A DNA stretch of 64,000 bases, from positions 1 to 64,000 of the forward strand of contig CAYQBN010000004.1 of NCBI GenBank assembly GCA_964415795.1, read 5' to 3'. Each line of letters starts with the position of its first letter. The first letter of the stretch is position 1. A model generated the notes under the pieces. The model was not told the DNA's origin. It saw only the letters and a list, made by a program, of their open reading frames with translations, and ran no database searches. Of the stretch, positions 24,394-32,411 are shown piece by piece. This DNA comes from CALITV01 sp964415795. GTDB lineage: Bacteria; UBP6; UBA1177; JAKLFG01. Position numbers and translations under genes: made by a program.

Positions 24394-26457
24394 ATGATCA
24401 CCCGCGAGATGGTCGCACCGAAGAGCATCGTCGTCGTCGGTGCATCGAACGAACTTGCCAAGCCGGGCGGCAAGGTCCTCAAGAACCTCAAAGATGCCGG
24501 TTTCAAGGGACAACTGTATGCGGTGAACCCGAAAGAAAAGGAAGTGCAGGGAATCGTCTGTCACGCAAGCGTCGCTGACTTGCCGCAGGTGGATCTCGCC
24601 ATCATCGCCATTGCCGCGAAGTTCTGCCTTGAAACGGTCACCATCCTTGCCGAGAAGAAAGGGACCAAAGCCTTCATCATCCTCTCGGCCGGCTTCAGCG
24701 AAGAAAGCGCGGTGGGTCGTGAGCTCGAGCAGGCGATCGTGAAAAAAATAGAATCGGTTGGCGGCTCGCTTATCGGCCCCAACTGCATCGGCGTGCTCAC
24801 CACCCATTACGCCGGCGTCTTCACCACTCCCATTCCACGGCTCGATCCGATGGGCTGCGACTTCATCTCCGGATCCGGCGCGACCGCGGTCTTCATCATG
24901 GAAGCAGGCATGCCCAAGGGGCTTTCGTTCAACTCCATCTGGTCGGTCGGCAACTCGGCACAGCTCGGTGTCGAGGAGGTGCTCGCCTACCTCGATGAGA
25001 CCTTCGACCCGAAGACGAGTCCCCGGGTGAAGCTGCTCTACATAGAGAATGTGAAGAAGCCCGCGATGCTCCTCAAGCACGCGCGGAGCCTCATCCGCAA
25101 AGGATGCCGCATCGCCGCGATAAAGTCGGGCTCCAGCGAAGCGGGTAGCCGTGCCGCATCGTCGCACACCGGCGCGCTCGCTTCTCCCGACGAGGCGGTC
25201 TCGGCGCTCTTCCGGAAGGCAGGCATCGTTCGCTGTTCGGGACGCGAGGAACTGGTCGCCGTCGCCTCGGTCTTCATGCACAAGGAACTTCAGGGCAAGA
25301 ACATCGCCATCATCACCCACGCCGGCGGCCCCGCCGTCATGCTCACCGACGCTCTTTCCAACAACGGTTTTTCCATCCCACATCTCGAAGGCCCCGCCGC
25401 ACAGGAACTCCTCACGAAACTCCACCCCGGTTCTTCGGTCGCCAACCCGATAGACTTCCTCGCGACCGGCACCGCACAGCAACTCGGCGAGATCATAGAC
25501 GCCTGCGAGCATAAGTTCGACAACATCGACGGGATGGTGGTGATATTCGGCTCTCCGGGCCTCTTCCCGGTGTACGATGTCTACCGCCTTCTCGACGAGA
25601 AGATGAAGACCTGTCGCAAGCCCATCTTTCCGGTGCTTCCCTCCATCATCAATGCAGGAGAAGAAATAAAGGATTTCCTTGCGAGAGGGCGCATCAACTT
25701 CCCTGACGAGGTGGTGCTCGGCAACGCGCTCGCGAAGGTCTTCTTCACGCCCAAGCCGGCCCCCGAAAAGGTGTCTTTGCCACCAGTCGACGAGGCGAAG
25801 ATACGAAAGGTCGTCGCCGAGGCGGCCGACGGTTATCTCCCGCCCACCGCGGTTCAGGCGCTCCTCGACGCCGCCGGTATCCCGCGGGCCGGCGAGGCTG
25901 TAGTGACGAAAAAGAGCGACGCGGTCGCCGCCGCTAAGAGACTCGGCTATCCGGTCGTCATGAAGGTGGTCGGCCCGGTCCACAAATCTGATGTCGGCGG
26001 GGTCGTCCTTGGGGTGAAGGACGATGCGACGGTCGAAAAGGAGTTCGACCGGATGATGAAGATAAAGGATACCACCGCGATACTCCTTCAACCGATGCTC
26101 TCGGGAGTCGAACTCTTCGCCGGCGCGAAGTACGAAGAGAAGTTCGGCCACATGGTGCTCTGCGGCCTCGGCGGCATCTTCATCGAGGTGCTCAAGGATG
26201 TCGCGTCGGGTCTCGCACCGCTCACCACCGAGGAGGCGCTCGCGATGATCCGCTCACTCAAGGGTTACAAGGTGCTCAAAGGAGCCCGCGGCCAACAGCC
26301 GGTGAGCGAAGAGAAATTGGCAGAGGTGGTCGTTCGTCTATCGGCGCTCGTGACCGCCGCTCCCGAGATCGCCGAACTCGATCTCAATCCACTTCTCGGC
26401 AAGGGCGATCAGGTCATTGCCGTTGATGCCCGTATACGCATCGCCAAGAAAGGATAG
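24394..26457 (+). CDS. Acyl-CoA (acetyl-CoA) synthetase, ADP-forming, fused alpha-beta
   Basis: Converts acyl-CoA, ADP and phosphate to acid, CoA and ATP, an energy-conserving fermentation step. The 687-residue protein joins a CoA-binding/ligase alpha half to an ATP-grasp beta half. The alpha half has IVVVGASNELAKPGGKVLKN and LIGPNCIGVL, with phospho-histidine H258 in RAASSHTGALA. The beta half covers about 470-687 and has VVMKVVGPVHKSDVGGVVLGV and HMVLCGLGGIFIEVLKDV. The interdomain arrangement is that of archaeal and bacterial single-chain ACDs. CTAAAGGAG precedes the ATG. It is followed after 11 bases by a class II aldolase gene. Exact acyl preference (acetyl, branched or aryl) cannot be read. 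Confidence 0.93.
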   Translation: MITREMVAPKSIVVVGASNELAKPGGKVLKNLKDAGFKGQLYAVNPKEKEVQGIVCHASVADLPQVDLAIIAIAAKFCLETVTILAEKKGTKAFIILSAGFSEESAVGRELEQAIVKKIESVGGSLIGPNCIGVLTTHYAGVFTTPIPRLDPMGCDFISGSGATAVFIMEAGMPKGLSFNSIWSVGNSAQLGVEEVLAYLDETFDPKTSPRVKLLYIENVKKPAMLLKHARSLIRKGCRIAAIKSGSSEAGSRAASSHTGALASPDEAVSALFRKAGIVRCSGREELVAVASVFMHKELQGKNIAIITHAGGPAVMLTDALSNNGFSIPHLEGPAAQELLTKLHPGSSVANPIDFLATGTAQQLGEIIDACEHKFDNIDGMVVIFGSPGLFPVYDVYRLLDEKMKTCRKPIFPVLPSIINAGEEIKDFLARGRINFPDEVVLGNALAKVFFTPKPAPEKVSLPPVDEAKIRKVVAEAADGYLPPTAVQALLDAAGIPRAGEAVVTKKSDAVAAAKRLGYPVVMKVVGPVHKSDVGGVVLGVKDDATVEKEFDRMMKIKDTTAILLQPMLSGVELFAGAKYEEKFGHMVLCGLGGIFIEVLKDVASGLAPLTTEEALAMIRSLKGYKVLKGARGQQPVSEEKLAEVVVRLSALVTAAPEIAELDLNPLLGKGDQVIAVDARIRIAKKG

Positions 26458-26468
26458 CCATTTCCCCG

Positions 26469-27407
26469 ATGAGCACGCCGCTCTTTCCCTTCCCGCTCAG
26501 CGACGAACCCTACCGCACGATAGTACGGTTCTTCCTCGCGAGCGGCGCGCGACGCATCTCGCCGCAGGACTCCGAGACGCGTCTCTTTCTCGGTGACATC
26601 CCGGTCATCGCGGCGAACGATCCAGACTCCTCGCCACTTCTGCTCCCCGACCGCTCTCTCTTTCTCATGGACAACGGCTCCTTTTTGGCGCGCGCCGAGA
26701 CGAAAGAACAGGCGGAGATACGCGCCGCCGTCGGTCGATTCGCCCTCTTCGTCCACTTTTTCGGAGAGATGCTGGCGAGACAACGCGCGGGAGAGATTAC
26801 CGACTCGGAGAAACGGAGCGTCCGTGACCTTCTCGCAGTATGTCATTCTCTCCCCCTCCTCCCGCGGCTCCGGGGAGAGATCGACGACATCGAAAGAACT
26901 CGGAACGCCCTTGTCGAAGCAGGAAAAACACTCGTCAACACGGGCCTCGTGGACGCCATTTTCGGCAACCTCTCGTGCCGCGTAGGCGAAACGATCCTTA
27001 TCAGCCGTACCGGCACAGCGCTCGACCGACTCGAGGCAGGTATCGTCTCCTGTCCTCTTGACGCCGATGACGGAAAGCCATTCGGTGCTTCGGTGGAATA
27101 TCCCTCGCACCGGCGTATCCTGAAAGAAACCCTCTACCGGTGCGTGCTCCACGCCCATCCTCGCTGGACGGTCATCTGGTCACTCGCCGAGGCCACACCG
27201 ACACTGTTCACCATTCCGGTCGTCGAGGGAATGCCCGGTACCGATCTCGCACGCATCCTTCCCTTCGCCGTCTCCCGCTCTGGCGCCGCCATCGTCCGCG
27301 GTCATGGCGTCTTTGCCGCAGGACGCTCCGATCTCAATGAACCGCTCGCCCTCATATACCGCATCGAACGAGAATCGTTCGAAACATACTGCAAACATTT
27401 TCTTTAA
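26469..27407 (+). CDS. Class II aldolase/adducin (AraD-like) domain protein
   Basis: A 312-residue protein whose C-terminal 190 residues form a class II aldolase fold. FGNLSCRVGETILISRTG matches the substrate-loop motif, HAHPRW gives two zinc-ligand histidines, and VRGHGVFAAG the third. The N-terminal 120 residues (LSDEPYRTIVRFFLASGAR onward) are an extra domain I do not recognise. Known members cleave or isomerise phosphorylated sugars such as fuculose or ribulose phosphates. Location right after the ADP-forming synthetase suggests a catabolic aldehyde- or acyl-generating role, but the substrate is unknown. Confidence 0.8.
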   Translation: MSTPLFPFPLSDEPYRTIVRFFLASGARRISPQDSETRLFLGDIPVIAANDPDSSPLLLPDRSLFLMDNGSFLARAETKEQAEIRAAVGRFALFVHFFGEMLARQRAGEITDSEKRSVRDLLAVCHSLPLLPRLRGEIDDIERTRNALVEAGKTLVNTGLVDAIFGNLSCRVGETILISRTGTALDRLEAGIVSCPLDADDGKPFGASVEYPSHRRILKETLYRCVLHAHPRWTVIWSLAEATPTLFTIPVVEGMPGTDLARILPFAVSRSGAAIVRGHGVFAAGRSDLNEPLALIYRIERESFETYCKHFL

Positions 27408-27425
27408 TCCTACGGGAGACTTTTC

Positions 27426-27755
27426 ATGAAAACTATCGCTCTGCTTACCATCTCGAACATTTTCATGACCATCGCATGGTATGGGCACCTCAAATTCAAA
27501 GAGAAACCGCTCTGGATCGTCATTCTCGCGAGTTGGGGCATCGCCTTCATCGAATACTGTTTTCAGGTACCGGCAAATCGCTTCGGCCACGGCACATTCA
27601 CCGCCGCGCAACTGAAAACGATACAGGAGGTCATCACCCTCATCGTCTTTTCCGTCTTTTCGGTGGTCTACCTGCGCGAGGAGTTCAAGTGGAACTATCT
27701 GGTCGGATTCATCTTCATCGTACTGGCCGTGTTCTTTATCTTCAAGAAGTGGTAA
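27426..27755 (+). CDS. DUF486 small membrane protein (DMT-like)
   Basis: A 109-residue protein with four hydrophobic segments. It matches DUF486 in TISNIFMTIAWYGHLKF, WGIAFIEYCFQVPANRFG, LKTIQEVITLIVFSVFS and YLREEFKWNYLVGF. The family resembles half of a drug/metabolite transporter and probably dimerises. Function is unknown. It sits 18 bases after the aldolase gene behind ACGGGAG, and is convergent with the small membrane gene on the other strand. Confidence 0.85.
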   Translation: MKTIALLTISNIFMTIAWYGHLKFKEKPLWIVILASWGIAFIEYCFQVPANRFGHGTFTAAQLKTIQEVITLIVFSVFSVVYLREEFKWNYLVGFIFIVLAVFFIFKKW

Positions 27756-27760
27756 AGCGA

Positions 27761-27955
27761 TCAGAGAAGGAACCGTCTCACCAGCAGAGAACCGACAAAG
27801 AGCAGCGCCGCGACATAGAGCGCCATGTCCACATAGTGAAGAACCTTTCGTGCAGTGGCATCCTTGACGAACCGCTTCGCGATATCGACCCCTATCATGA
27901 GGACAAATAGCGACACAAGCAGCGCGATGTTCGCCGGTGTCCGAAGCGGGCACAT
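27761..27955 (-). CDS. Small two-segment membrane protein
   Basis: A 64-residue ORF with two hydrophobic helices (IALLVSLFVLMIGVDIA and MALYVAALLFVGSLLV) joined by a basic loop KRFVKDATARKV. It follows the nitroreductase stop by 3 bases with GAGAGGAT as ribosome-binding site, so it is probably co-translated. No family was recognised. The regular hydrophobic pattern and tight spacing support a real gene. Confidence 0.6.
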   Translation of the reverse strand: MCPLRTPANIALLVSLFVLMIGVDIAKRFVKDATARKVLHYVDMALYVAALLFVGSLLVRRFLL

Positions 27956-27958
27956 GGG

Positions 27959-28534
27959 CTATCCTCTCAGGAAATGATCAGGCGCTAAGATCATTTCGTC
28001 AAGCGAACGACGCTCACCCGGTCTTTCGACAGAACGAAACTCTTCGGCGAGCACCTGCGGCGCATCAAGATACCCTAAGGCCACCATCGCAAGCGGCTCC
28101 ACTTCAGCAGGAAGCGCTAGTTCCTTGCGCGCCTTGTCGGCGTCGAAACCGGCCATCGCGTGAGCTACGATGCCGCGTCTCCACGCCTCGAGCGAAAGAT
28201 AACCCCACGCGGTCCCGGTGTCGAAGATCGCCCAGCGGTTCGGGGCGCCATTGTGACGAAACCGTGTTCTCGCAAGAATCAAAAGAAGCGCCGGCGCTCG
28301 GTTCGCCCACCGTTGGTTCTTGGGAACGAGGAATGCGCGAAACTTCGCCAGATCGTCGGGGCCGGTCGCCACCATGAAAAGCCACGGCTGATCGTTGTAA
28401 CACGAAGGGGCCCAGCGAGCCGCCTCACAAATCGCCCGAATATCCTCAGCGGGTATCGGTTTTTCGGAAAGCGCCCGCGCCGACCATCGTTCGGCAATGA
28501 CCGAGAGAATATCACAGCAACTATCGCGTACCAT
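27959..28534 (-). CDS. Nitroreductase family protein
   Basis: A 191-residue flavin-dependent oxidoreductase. ILSVIAERWSARALSEKPI gives the FMN-binding 'R-S-x-R' start, ARWAPSCYNDQPWLF the typical second motif, and FDTGTAWGYLSLEAWRRGI the central helix. FMN-binding nitroreductases use NAD(P)H to reduce nitro groups, quinones or other acceptors. The gene begins 10 bases after the secreted protease gene and 3 bases before a small membrane protein gene. The substrate is unknown. Confidence 0.88.
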   Translation of the reverse strand: MVRDSCCDILSVIAERWSARALSEKPIPAEDIRAICEAARWAPSCYNDQPWLFMVATGPDDLAKFRAFLVPKNQRWANRAPALLLILARTRFRHNGAPNRWAIFDTGTAWGYLSLEAWRRGIVAHAMAGFDADKARKELALPAEVEPLAMVALGYLDAPQVLAEEFRSVERPGERRSLDEMILAPDHFLRG

Positions 28535-28544
28535 GAACGGCCCT

Positions 28545-30392
28545 TTAGAGAATCAGTGCACAAGAACAGCCATCGCTCGAGGCACGCGGTAGCGGTTTGT
28601 CGGTCGTCGGGATCGTACAGTCGGGGTTGCACCCGTCGCCGGGGATGAAATTCCCATCGTCGCACTCCTCACCGGAATCGACGACGCCGTTCCCGCAGTT
28701 CTCACTGACGCTCCCCGGCAGGTGGCAATCGGGATTGCATTCGTCGCCGGGGATGAGATTGCCATCGTCACATTGTTCTCCCTCTTCGAGGATGCCGTTA
28801 CCGCATACCGCCATAGGCTCGTCGGGCACCGCGACATCGGGCGTCTCCTCATCGGAGGCCGTTTCGTCGGGAACGGTGCTGTCCGAGGTTGCCTCGTCAG
28901 GTGCGGTCGTGTCGGTTTGCGTCTCGTCGCTCACATCGGGCAGAGCAGTATCGCTGTCCGGCTCGACGGTGTCGGGTTGAACGGTATCGTTGTCCGGTTT
29001 CGCCTCGTTCTTACACTTCGAGGAACAGCCGTCGCCCGAAGCGGTGTTCCCGTCGTCACACTCCTCGAACGGGTCAATAGAGCCGTCGCCGCAAACGATG
29101 ACCGCATTTTCGCAATCGGAGAGAAGGTAGCCGTCACAGGTATCGTTGCACCGGGCATAATAGTTTTCGGGATACGAACCGAGCGTGGCACAACTCGTTA
29201 TCTGGGTATCGCAGAATTCGTTCCCCTCCTTATTGCCGTCCCCGCATACCGTCGCAGTGCACACCGAGGTGTCGTAACCGGAGCAATCGCTCTTGCAGGG
29301 AGCGTTCGTTCCGGGAAGATACTGTCCAAGCGCTTGGCAGTCCTCCACATCGCTGTCGCAGACCTCGGGAGAAAGCACATAACCGTCGCCACAGTTCGGG
29401 GTGCACACCGAGGTGTCCCACCAGTAGCATCCATCGTTGCACGCGGCACTTGTTTCCGAAGCGTAATGTTCGTCTATGAGATGGCAATCCTTCGTTTCCC
29501 CAGGCGAACACACATCATTGGCATCTCCACATACCTCCTCATTGACAAAGCCATGCCCAGTGAACTGCACGACGATGGATTCTATCCAATCGCGGTAAGG
29601 AAGTACCCATGTGTAATAACTGCCACTCGTCGCCGAGCACTGGCCGGTCACGAACGAGGCAACCCCCGAGACGACATCCTTACCGAACTGCTGAGTAAGG
29701 AACGGGCCGCCCGAATCGCCCTGACAGGCGCCCGCCGGATTGCCCACCTCTATAAGTTGTTTCCCCAAGATGTTGCCGATGTTGAGTATCGTCGTATTGC
29801 CGTACCGATGAACTCCCGAATCCGAAGCGTCGGTGCTGGTGATACCGTATCCGACGATGACCCCCGTTGATCCCTCTGCTTCATTGGGAGCCACCCGGAC
29901 CGGGAACGAATCGATCGAGGTCACTTTCCGGTCAAGATGAATAAGAGCTAGGTCCACCGCATTCCAGGTATTGATGTCTCCGGTCCAAGTCGAATGTTTC
30001 ACCACCTCCTGGCCGTAGGCGATGGTGGTTCCCCCCCAATACACATTCGCACCGTTGCGCACCGTTATGGAAGAAGGATCAGAAACGGCATCCATCACTA
30101 GCTGTCCATTCTCCTTGAGATAGACGCAATGCCCTGCGGTAAGGAGCACTTCCGGATCTATGAGGCTCGCCGTACACAGCGATCCTCCCGACATGATGGC
30201 GACAGCGCTCTTATAGATCTGATAGTTCGTCGCCTGACCATTGACGATGTACGGATCTTTTTCCTCCGAATTCCACGGTTCGATCGCCCCGATGAGCTCC
30301 AGTGGACTCCGAAGCCGAGGCACCGGTGACCAATCACCCGCAAAAGAAACCATGGCAAAAGCGATGGCAAGAAGCCCCAAAACCTGTTTCAT
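28545..30392 (-). CDS. Secreted trypsin-like (S1) protease with Cys-rich repeats
   Basis: A 615-residue exported protein. A signal peptide (VLGLLAIAFAMVSFAG) and short propeptide precede the activation-type site YIVNGQ (about 48-53). The trypsin triad is complete: H88 in LTAGHC, D147 in NAVDLALIHL, S227 in CQGDSGGP. After about residue 290 come CGDG/CGNG repeats of the Myxococcus-type Cys family (CGDGYVLSPEVCD, CGDGSIDPFEECDDGN, CGNGILEEGEQCDDGN, CGNGVVDSGEECDDGN). They are interrupted at about 475-540 by a low-complexity Thr/Asp/Pro-rich linker. The C-terminus is SSDGCSCALIL, with a Cys pair but no membrane segment. A close TATAAT promoter is present. Confidence 0.92.
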   Translation of the reverse strand: MKQVLGLLAIAFAMVSFAGDWSPVPRLRSPLELIGAIEPWNSEEKDPYIVNGQATNYQIYKSAVAIMSGGSLCTASLIDPEVLLTAGHCVYLKENGQLVMDAVSDPSSITVRNGANVYWGGTTIAYGQEVVKHSTWTGDINTWNAVDLALIHLDRKVTSIDSFPVRVAPNEAEGSTGVIVGYGITSTDASDSGVHRYGNTTILNIGNILGKQLIEVGNPAGACQGDSGGPFLTQQFGKDVVSGVASFVTGQCSATSGSYYTWVLPYRDWIESIVVQFTGHGFVNEEVCGDANDVCSPGETKDCHLIDEHYASETSAACNDGCYWWDTSVCTPNCGDGYVLSPEVCDSDVEDCQALGQYLPGTNAPCKSDCSGYDTSVCTATVCGDGNKEGNEFCDTQITSCATLGSYPENYYARCNDTCDGYLLSDCENAVIVCGDGSIDPFEECDDGNTASGDGCSSKCKNEAKPDNDTVQPDTVEPDSDTALPDVSDETQTDTTAPDEATSDSTVPDETASDEETPDVAVPDEPMAVCGNGILEEGEQCDDGNLIPGDECNPDCHLPGSVSENCGNGVVDSGEECDDGNFIPGDGCNPDCTIPTTDKPLPRASSDGCSCALIL

Positions 30393-30425
30393 AGACTTAT
30401 CCTCCTAGATATTTCGTCAGTGTTG

Positions 30426-30454
30426 ATTATATGTGCTGCGCCGTAGCGATGCAA
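30426..30454 (-). promoter_or_regulatory. Promoter of the S1 protease gene
   Basis: Minus strand: TTGCAT (30454-30449), 17-nt spacer, TATAAT (30431-30426), about 34 bases before the ATG at 30392. The -10 is a perfect consensus. Confidence 0.8.
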
Positions 30455-30551
30455 CAAAAGAACTTCATCCTCTCAGGTAAACTACAATCGAATTGTTGCA
30501 ATTGGTGTTCTAGAAATTTTATTCTAATAATTACAAAATGTTATTTTTTGA

Positions 30552-30601
30552 ACTGACATGTCAGTCTATTTTTCTTGACAATCGCTAAAGTCTTCGATAA
30601 G
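30552..30601 (+). promoter_or_regulatory. 14-bp palindrome plus promoter-like -35 before the ankyrin gene
   Basis: Perfect palindrome actgacatgtcagt (30552-30565), then TTGACA at 30575-30580 and a weak GATAAG at 30596-30601 (15-nt spacing). The surrounding 30460-30600 is much more A/T-rich than the genes. The palindrome ends 9 bases before the -35 box, a plausible activator or repressor site. No other feature was seen in 30455-30551. Confidence 0.45.
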
Positions 30602-30644
30602 GTCATTCCGTAACTGGTTGTTTTCTTGATGGGAGGAGAACGCC

Positions 30645-31076
30645 ATGACACTTCAACGCTTTTCACCTGCCTTTGTGGCCGATCGGATATTCGACTTGTT
30701 GCAAGAGACCATACGCCGCGTTGATGAAGGGATCCCCGCCAAACGGATCGACGACGGAGAGGCCGCTCCTATCGGCATTCATCACATCCTGCGTCACTAC
30801 GAGCATCTGCTGGCTCGAATCGTCGAAGGACCGGATGAGATCTCTTGGGAGAACTACTCCGAGGAAGAGATGCGAGAATTGATCTTTTACGCGGCCCGGA
30901 CCGGCAATGTCGAAGCGGTCGACACCATCCTCCGGTACACGGCCGTGGACCCCGCGATCCGCGACGAACGGGGACTCACCATGCTCGATTATGCCCAGCG
31001 CGAACGGCAGTACGCGGTTGCGCATTACCTCATCGGCCTCGGCGTCGGCAAAGAAGAGACCTGTCAAGAGGCGTAA
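30645..31076 (+). CDS. Ankyrin-repeat protein
   Basis: A 143-residue soluble protein. The first 75 residues (FVADRIFDLLQETIRRVDEG onward) have no recognised domain. Residues about 76-140 form two ankyrin-type repeats: MRELIFYAARTGNVEAVDTI, then DERGLTMLDYAQRERQYAVA. The repeats have the usual helix-turn-helix and 'D-x-x-G-x-T-x-L-x-x-A' pattern. It probably mediates a protein contact. GGGAGGAG precedes the ATG. It appears monocistronic. Confidence 0.75.
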   Translation: MTLQRFSPAFVADRIFDLLQETIRRVDEGIPAKRIDDGEAAPIGIHHILRHYEHLLARIVEGPDEISWENYSEEEMRELIFYAARTGNVEAVDTILRYTAVDPAIRDERGLTMLDYAQRERQYAVAHYLIGLGVGKEETCQEA

Positions 31077-31093
31077 CCCCTCCCACAAAACTC

Positions 31094-31122
31094 TTGCCTC
31101 TCCGGTCACTCTATGGTAGAAG
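31094..31122 (+). promoter_or_regulatory. Promoter of msrC
   Basis: TTGCCT (31094-31099), 17-nt spacer, TAGAAG (31117-31122), about 30 bases before the ATG at 31153. Confidence 0.45.
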
Positions 31123-31152
31123 ACATCGAACTGAAAGGTGCAGGAGTACTTC

Positions 31153-31623
31153 ATGCCTTCAGGCATGTCGAAAGAAGAGCGTTATGGCCGCATCGCCGCC
31201 CAGCTGGCAGAACTGTTCAAGAAGACATCGGACCCCATCGCCCGCATGGCGACCGCAGCGGCATTGCTCAAGGGAAAGATGAACCACTTCTTTTGGGTCG
31301 GCTTTTACCGGGTCGTCGGAGAGGACCTCATTGTCGGTCCCTACCAAGGAGCTCTTGCCTGCCAAGTTCTTGCGCGGCATACCGGCGTCTGCTGGGCAAC
31401 GGCAGATCGCGGGGAGACGGTTATCGTCCCTGATGTCGAAAAGTTTCCGGGACATATTGCCTGCGACAGCCGGTCGAAAAGCGAAATCGCCGTCCCGGTG
31501 CGTGATCATGAAGGGAAGATCGCGGCGGTCCTCGATGTGGACGCGGTGGTCCTCGATGCCTTTGACGAGAATGATGCCAATGGCCTTGAACGAATAGCCG
31601 ATCTCATCTACCACACTCTATGA
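31153..31623 (+). CDS. msrC: Free methionine-(R)-sulfoxide reductase (GAF-type)
   Basis: A GAF-fold enzyme that reduces free Met-R-sulfoxide with thioredoxin. In the 156-residue protein HFFWVGFYRV, GPYQGALACQV, TGVCWATADRGETVIVPDV, FPGHIACDSRSKSEIAVPV and VLDVDA reproduce the fRMsr family. All three redox cysteines are present (C70, C80, C104). The ATG at 31153 has AGGAG 6 bases upstream and is chosen over the upstream GTG at 31138. It appears to be a single-gene unit, part of oxidative-damage repair. Confidence 0.92.
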   Translation: MPSGMSKEERYGRIAAQLAELFKKTSDPIARMATAAALLKGKMNHFFWVGFYRVVGEDLIVGPYQGALACQVLARHTGVCWATADRGETVIVPDVEKFPGHIACDSRSKSEIAVPVRDHEGKIAAVLDVDAVVLDAFDENDANGLERIADLIYHTL

Positions 31624-31639
31624 AAGAGGGCCTCTCTTG

Positions 31640-31667
31640 TTGAAATTATCTCCTCACCGATTATGAT
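31640..31667 (+). promoter_or_regulatory. Promoter of the glycosyltransferase-folC-recN operon
   Basis: TTGAAA (31640-31645), 16-nt spacer, TATGAT (31662-31667), about 24 bases before the ATG at 31691. Confidence 0.65.
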
Positions 31668-31690
31668 GTTTCCCTGTTAGAGGAACCGAT

Positions 31691-32410
31691 ATGAGCAAGC
31701 GACTCGTCTCCATCGTTATCCCGGTATACAACGAAGAAAAGATCCTCGAAACGGCGCTCGGCGACCTTTTCCATCTTCTCGAACGATATCGGGACGACTT
31801 CGATTTCGAGGTGATACTCGCCGAGAACGGATCCTCTGATGGCACTATCGCTAAGGGACAAGAGCTGGCGAACCGACTTCCCGGCCTTTCCATTTTTCAC
31901 CACCCTGAGCCCGATTACGGCAATGCCCTCAAGGCAGGGATCCGTCGTGCAAAAGGCGAGATCGTCGTTTGTGACGAGATAGATCTTTGCCTGCCGGAGT
32001 TCTATGACAAAGCGCTCGCCATCTTCAAGGAAAACGCGGCACAGATGGTCGTCGGCTCGAAAGCGATGAAAGGAGCCAAAGACGAACGCCCGTTCAAACG
32101 ACGACTGGCGACCTTCGTTCTGAACCTCCTTCTCAAGATATTCCTCGGTTTCAAGGGAACCGATACCCACGGCGTCAAGGCGTTCCTGCGGGAACCGCTC
32201 CTGCCGGTGCTCGATAAATGCCTTGTGGGGAAGGACATCTTTGCAAGCGAGTTCGTCATCCGCGCCGAGCGAGCCGGTATCATTATCCGCGAGATCCCCA
32301 TATCGCTCGACGAAAAACGGGCCCCGTCGATCCGCCTCCTCAAGCGGGTGCCGCGGGTCCTCTCCAACCTCGCCTACCTTTTTTGGGCCATTCGCATCAA
32401 GAAAATGTAA
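31691..32410 (+). CDS. Family 2 glycosyltransferase
   Basis: A 239-residue cytoplasmic or peripheral GT-A enzyme. VSIVIPVYNEEKILETAL is the nucleotide-sugar entry motif; EVILAENGSSDGT and KGEIVVCDEIDL hold the acidic residues near the metal. There is no C-terminal membrane helix, as in DPM1-type enzymes. The gene following after one base encodes a NodB-type deacetylase, so the pair may add and then deacetylate a sugar on a lipid carrier. The donor and acceptor are unknown. Confidence 0.86.
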   Translation: MSKRLVSIVIPVYNEEKILETALGDLFHLLERYRDDFDFEVILAENGSSDGTIAKGQELANRLPGLSIFHHPEPDYGNALKAGIRRAKGEIVVCDEIDLCLPEFYDKALAIFKENAAQMVVGSKAMKGAKDERPFKRRLATFVLNLLLKIFLGFKGTDTHGVKAFLREPLLPVLDKCLVGKDIFASEFVIRAERAGIIIREIPISLDEKRAPSIRLLKRVPRVLSNLAYLFWAIRIKKM

Positions 32411-32411
32411 G

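Noticed and set aside
24379..26151. 590-codon minus-strand open frame opposite the ADP-forming synthetase
   Set aside because: Antisense shadow of a GC-rich gene. Composition is Arg/Asp/Gly/His-heavy and no family is recognisable, while the plus-strand protein has intact motifs.
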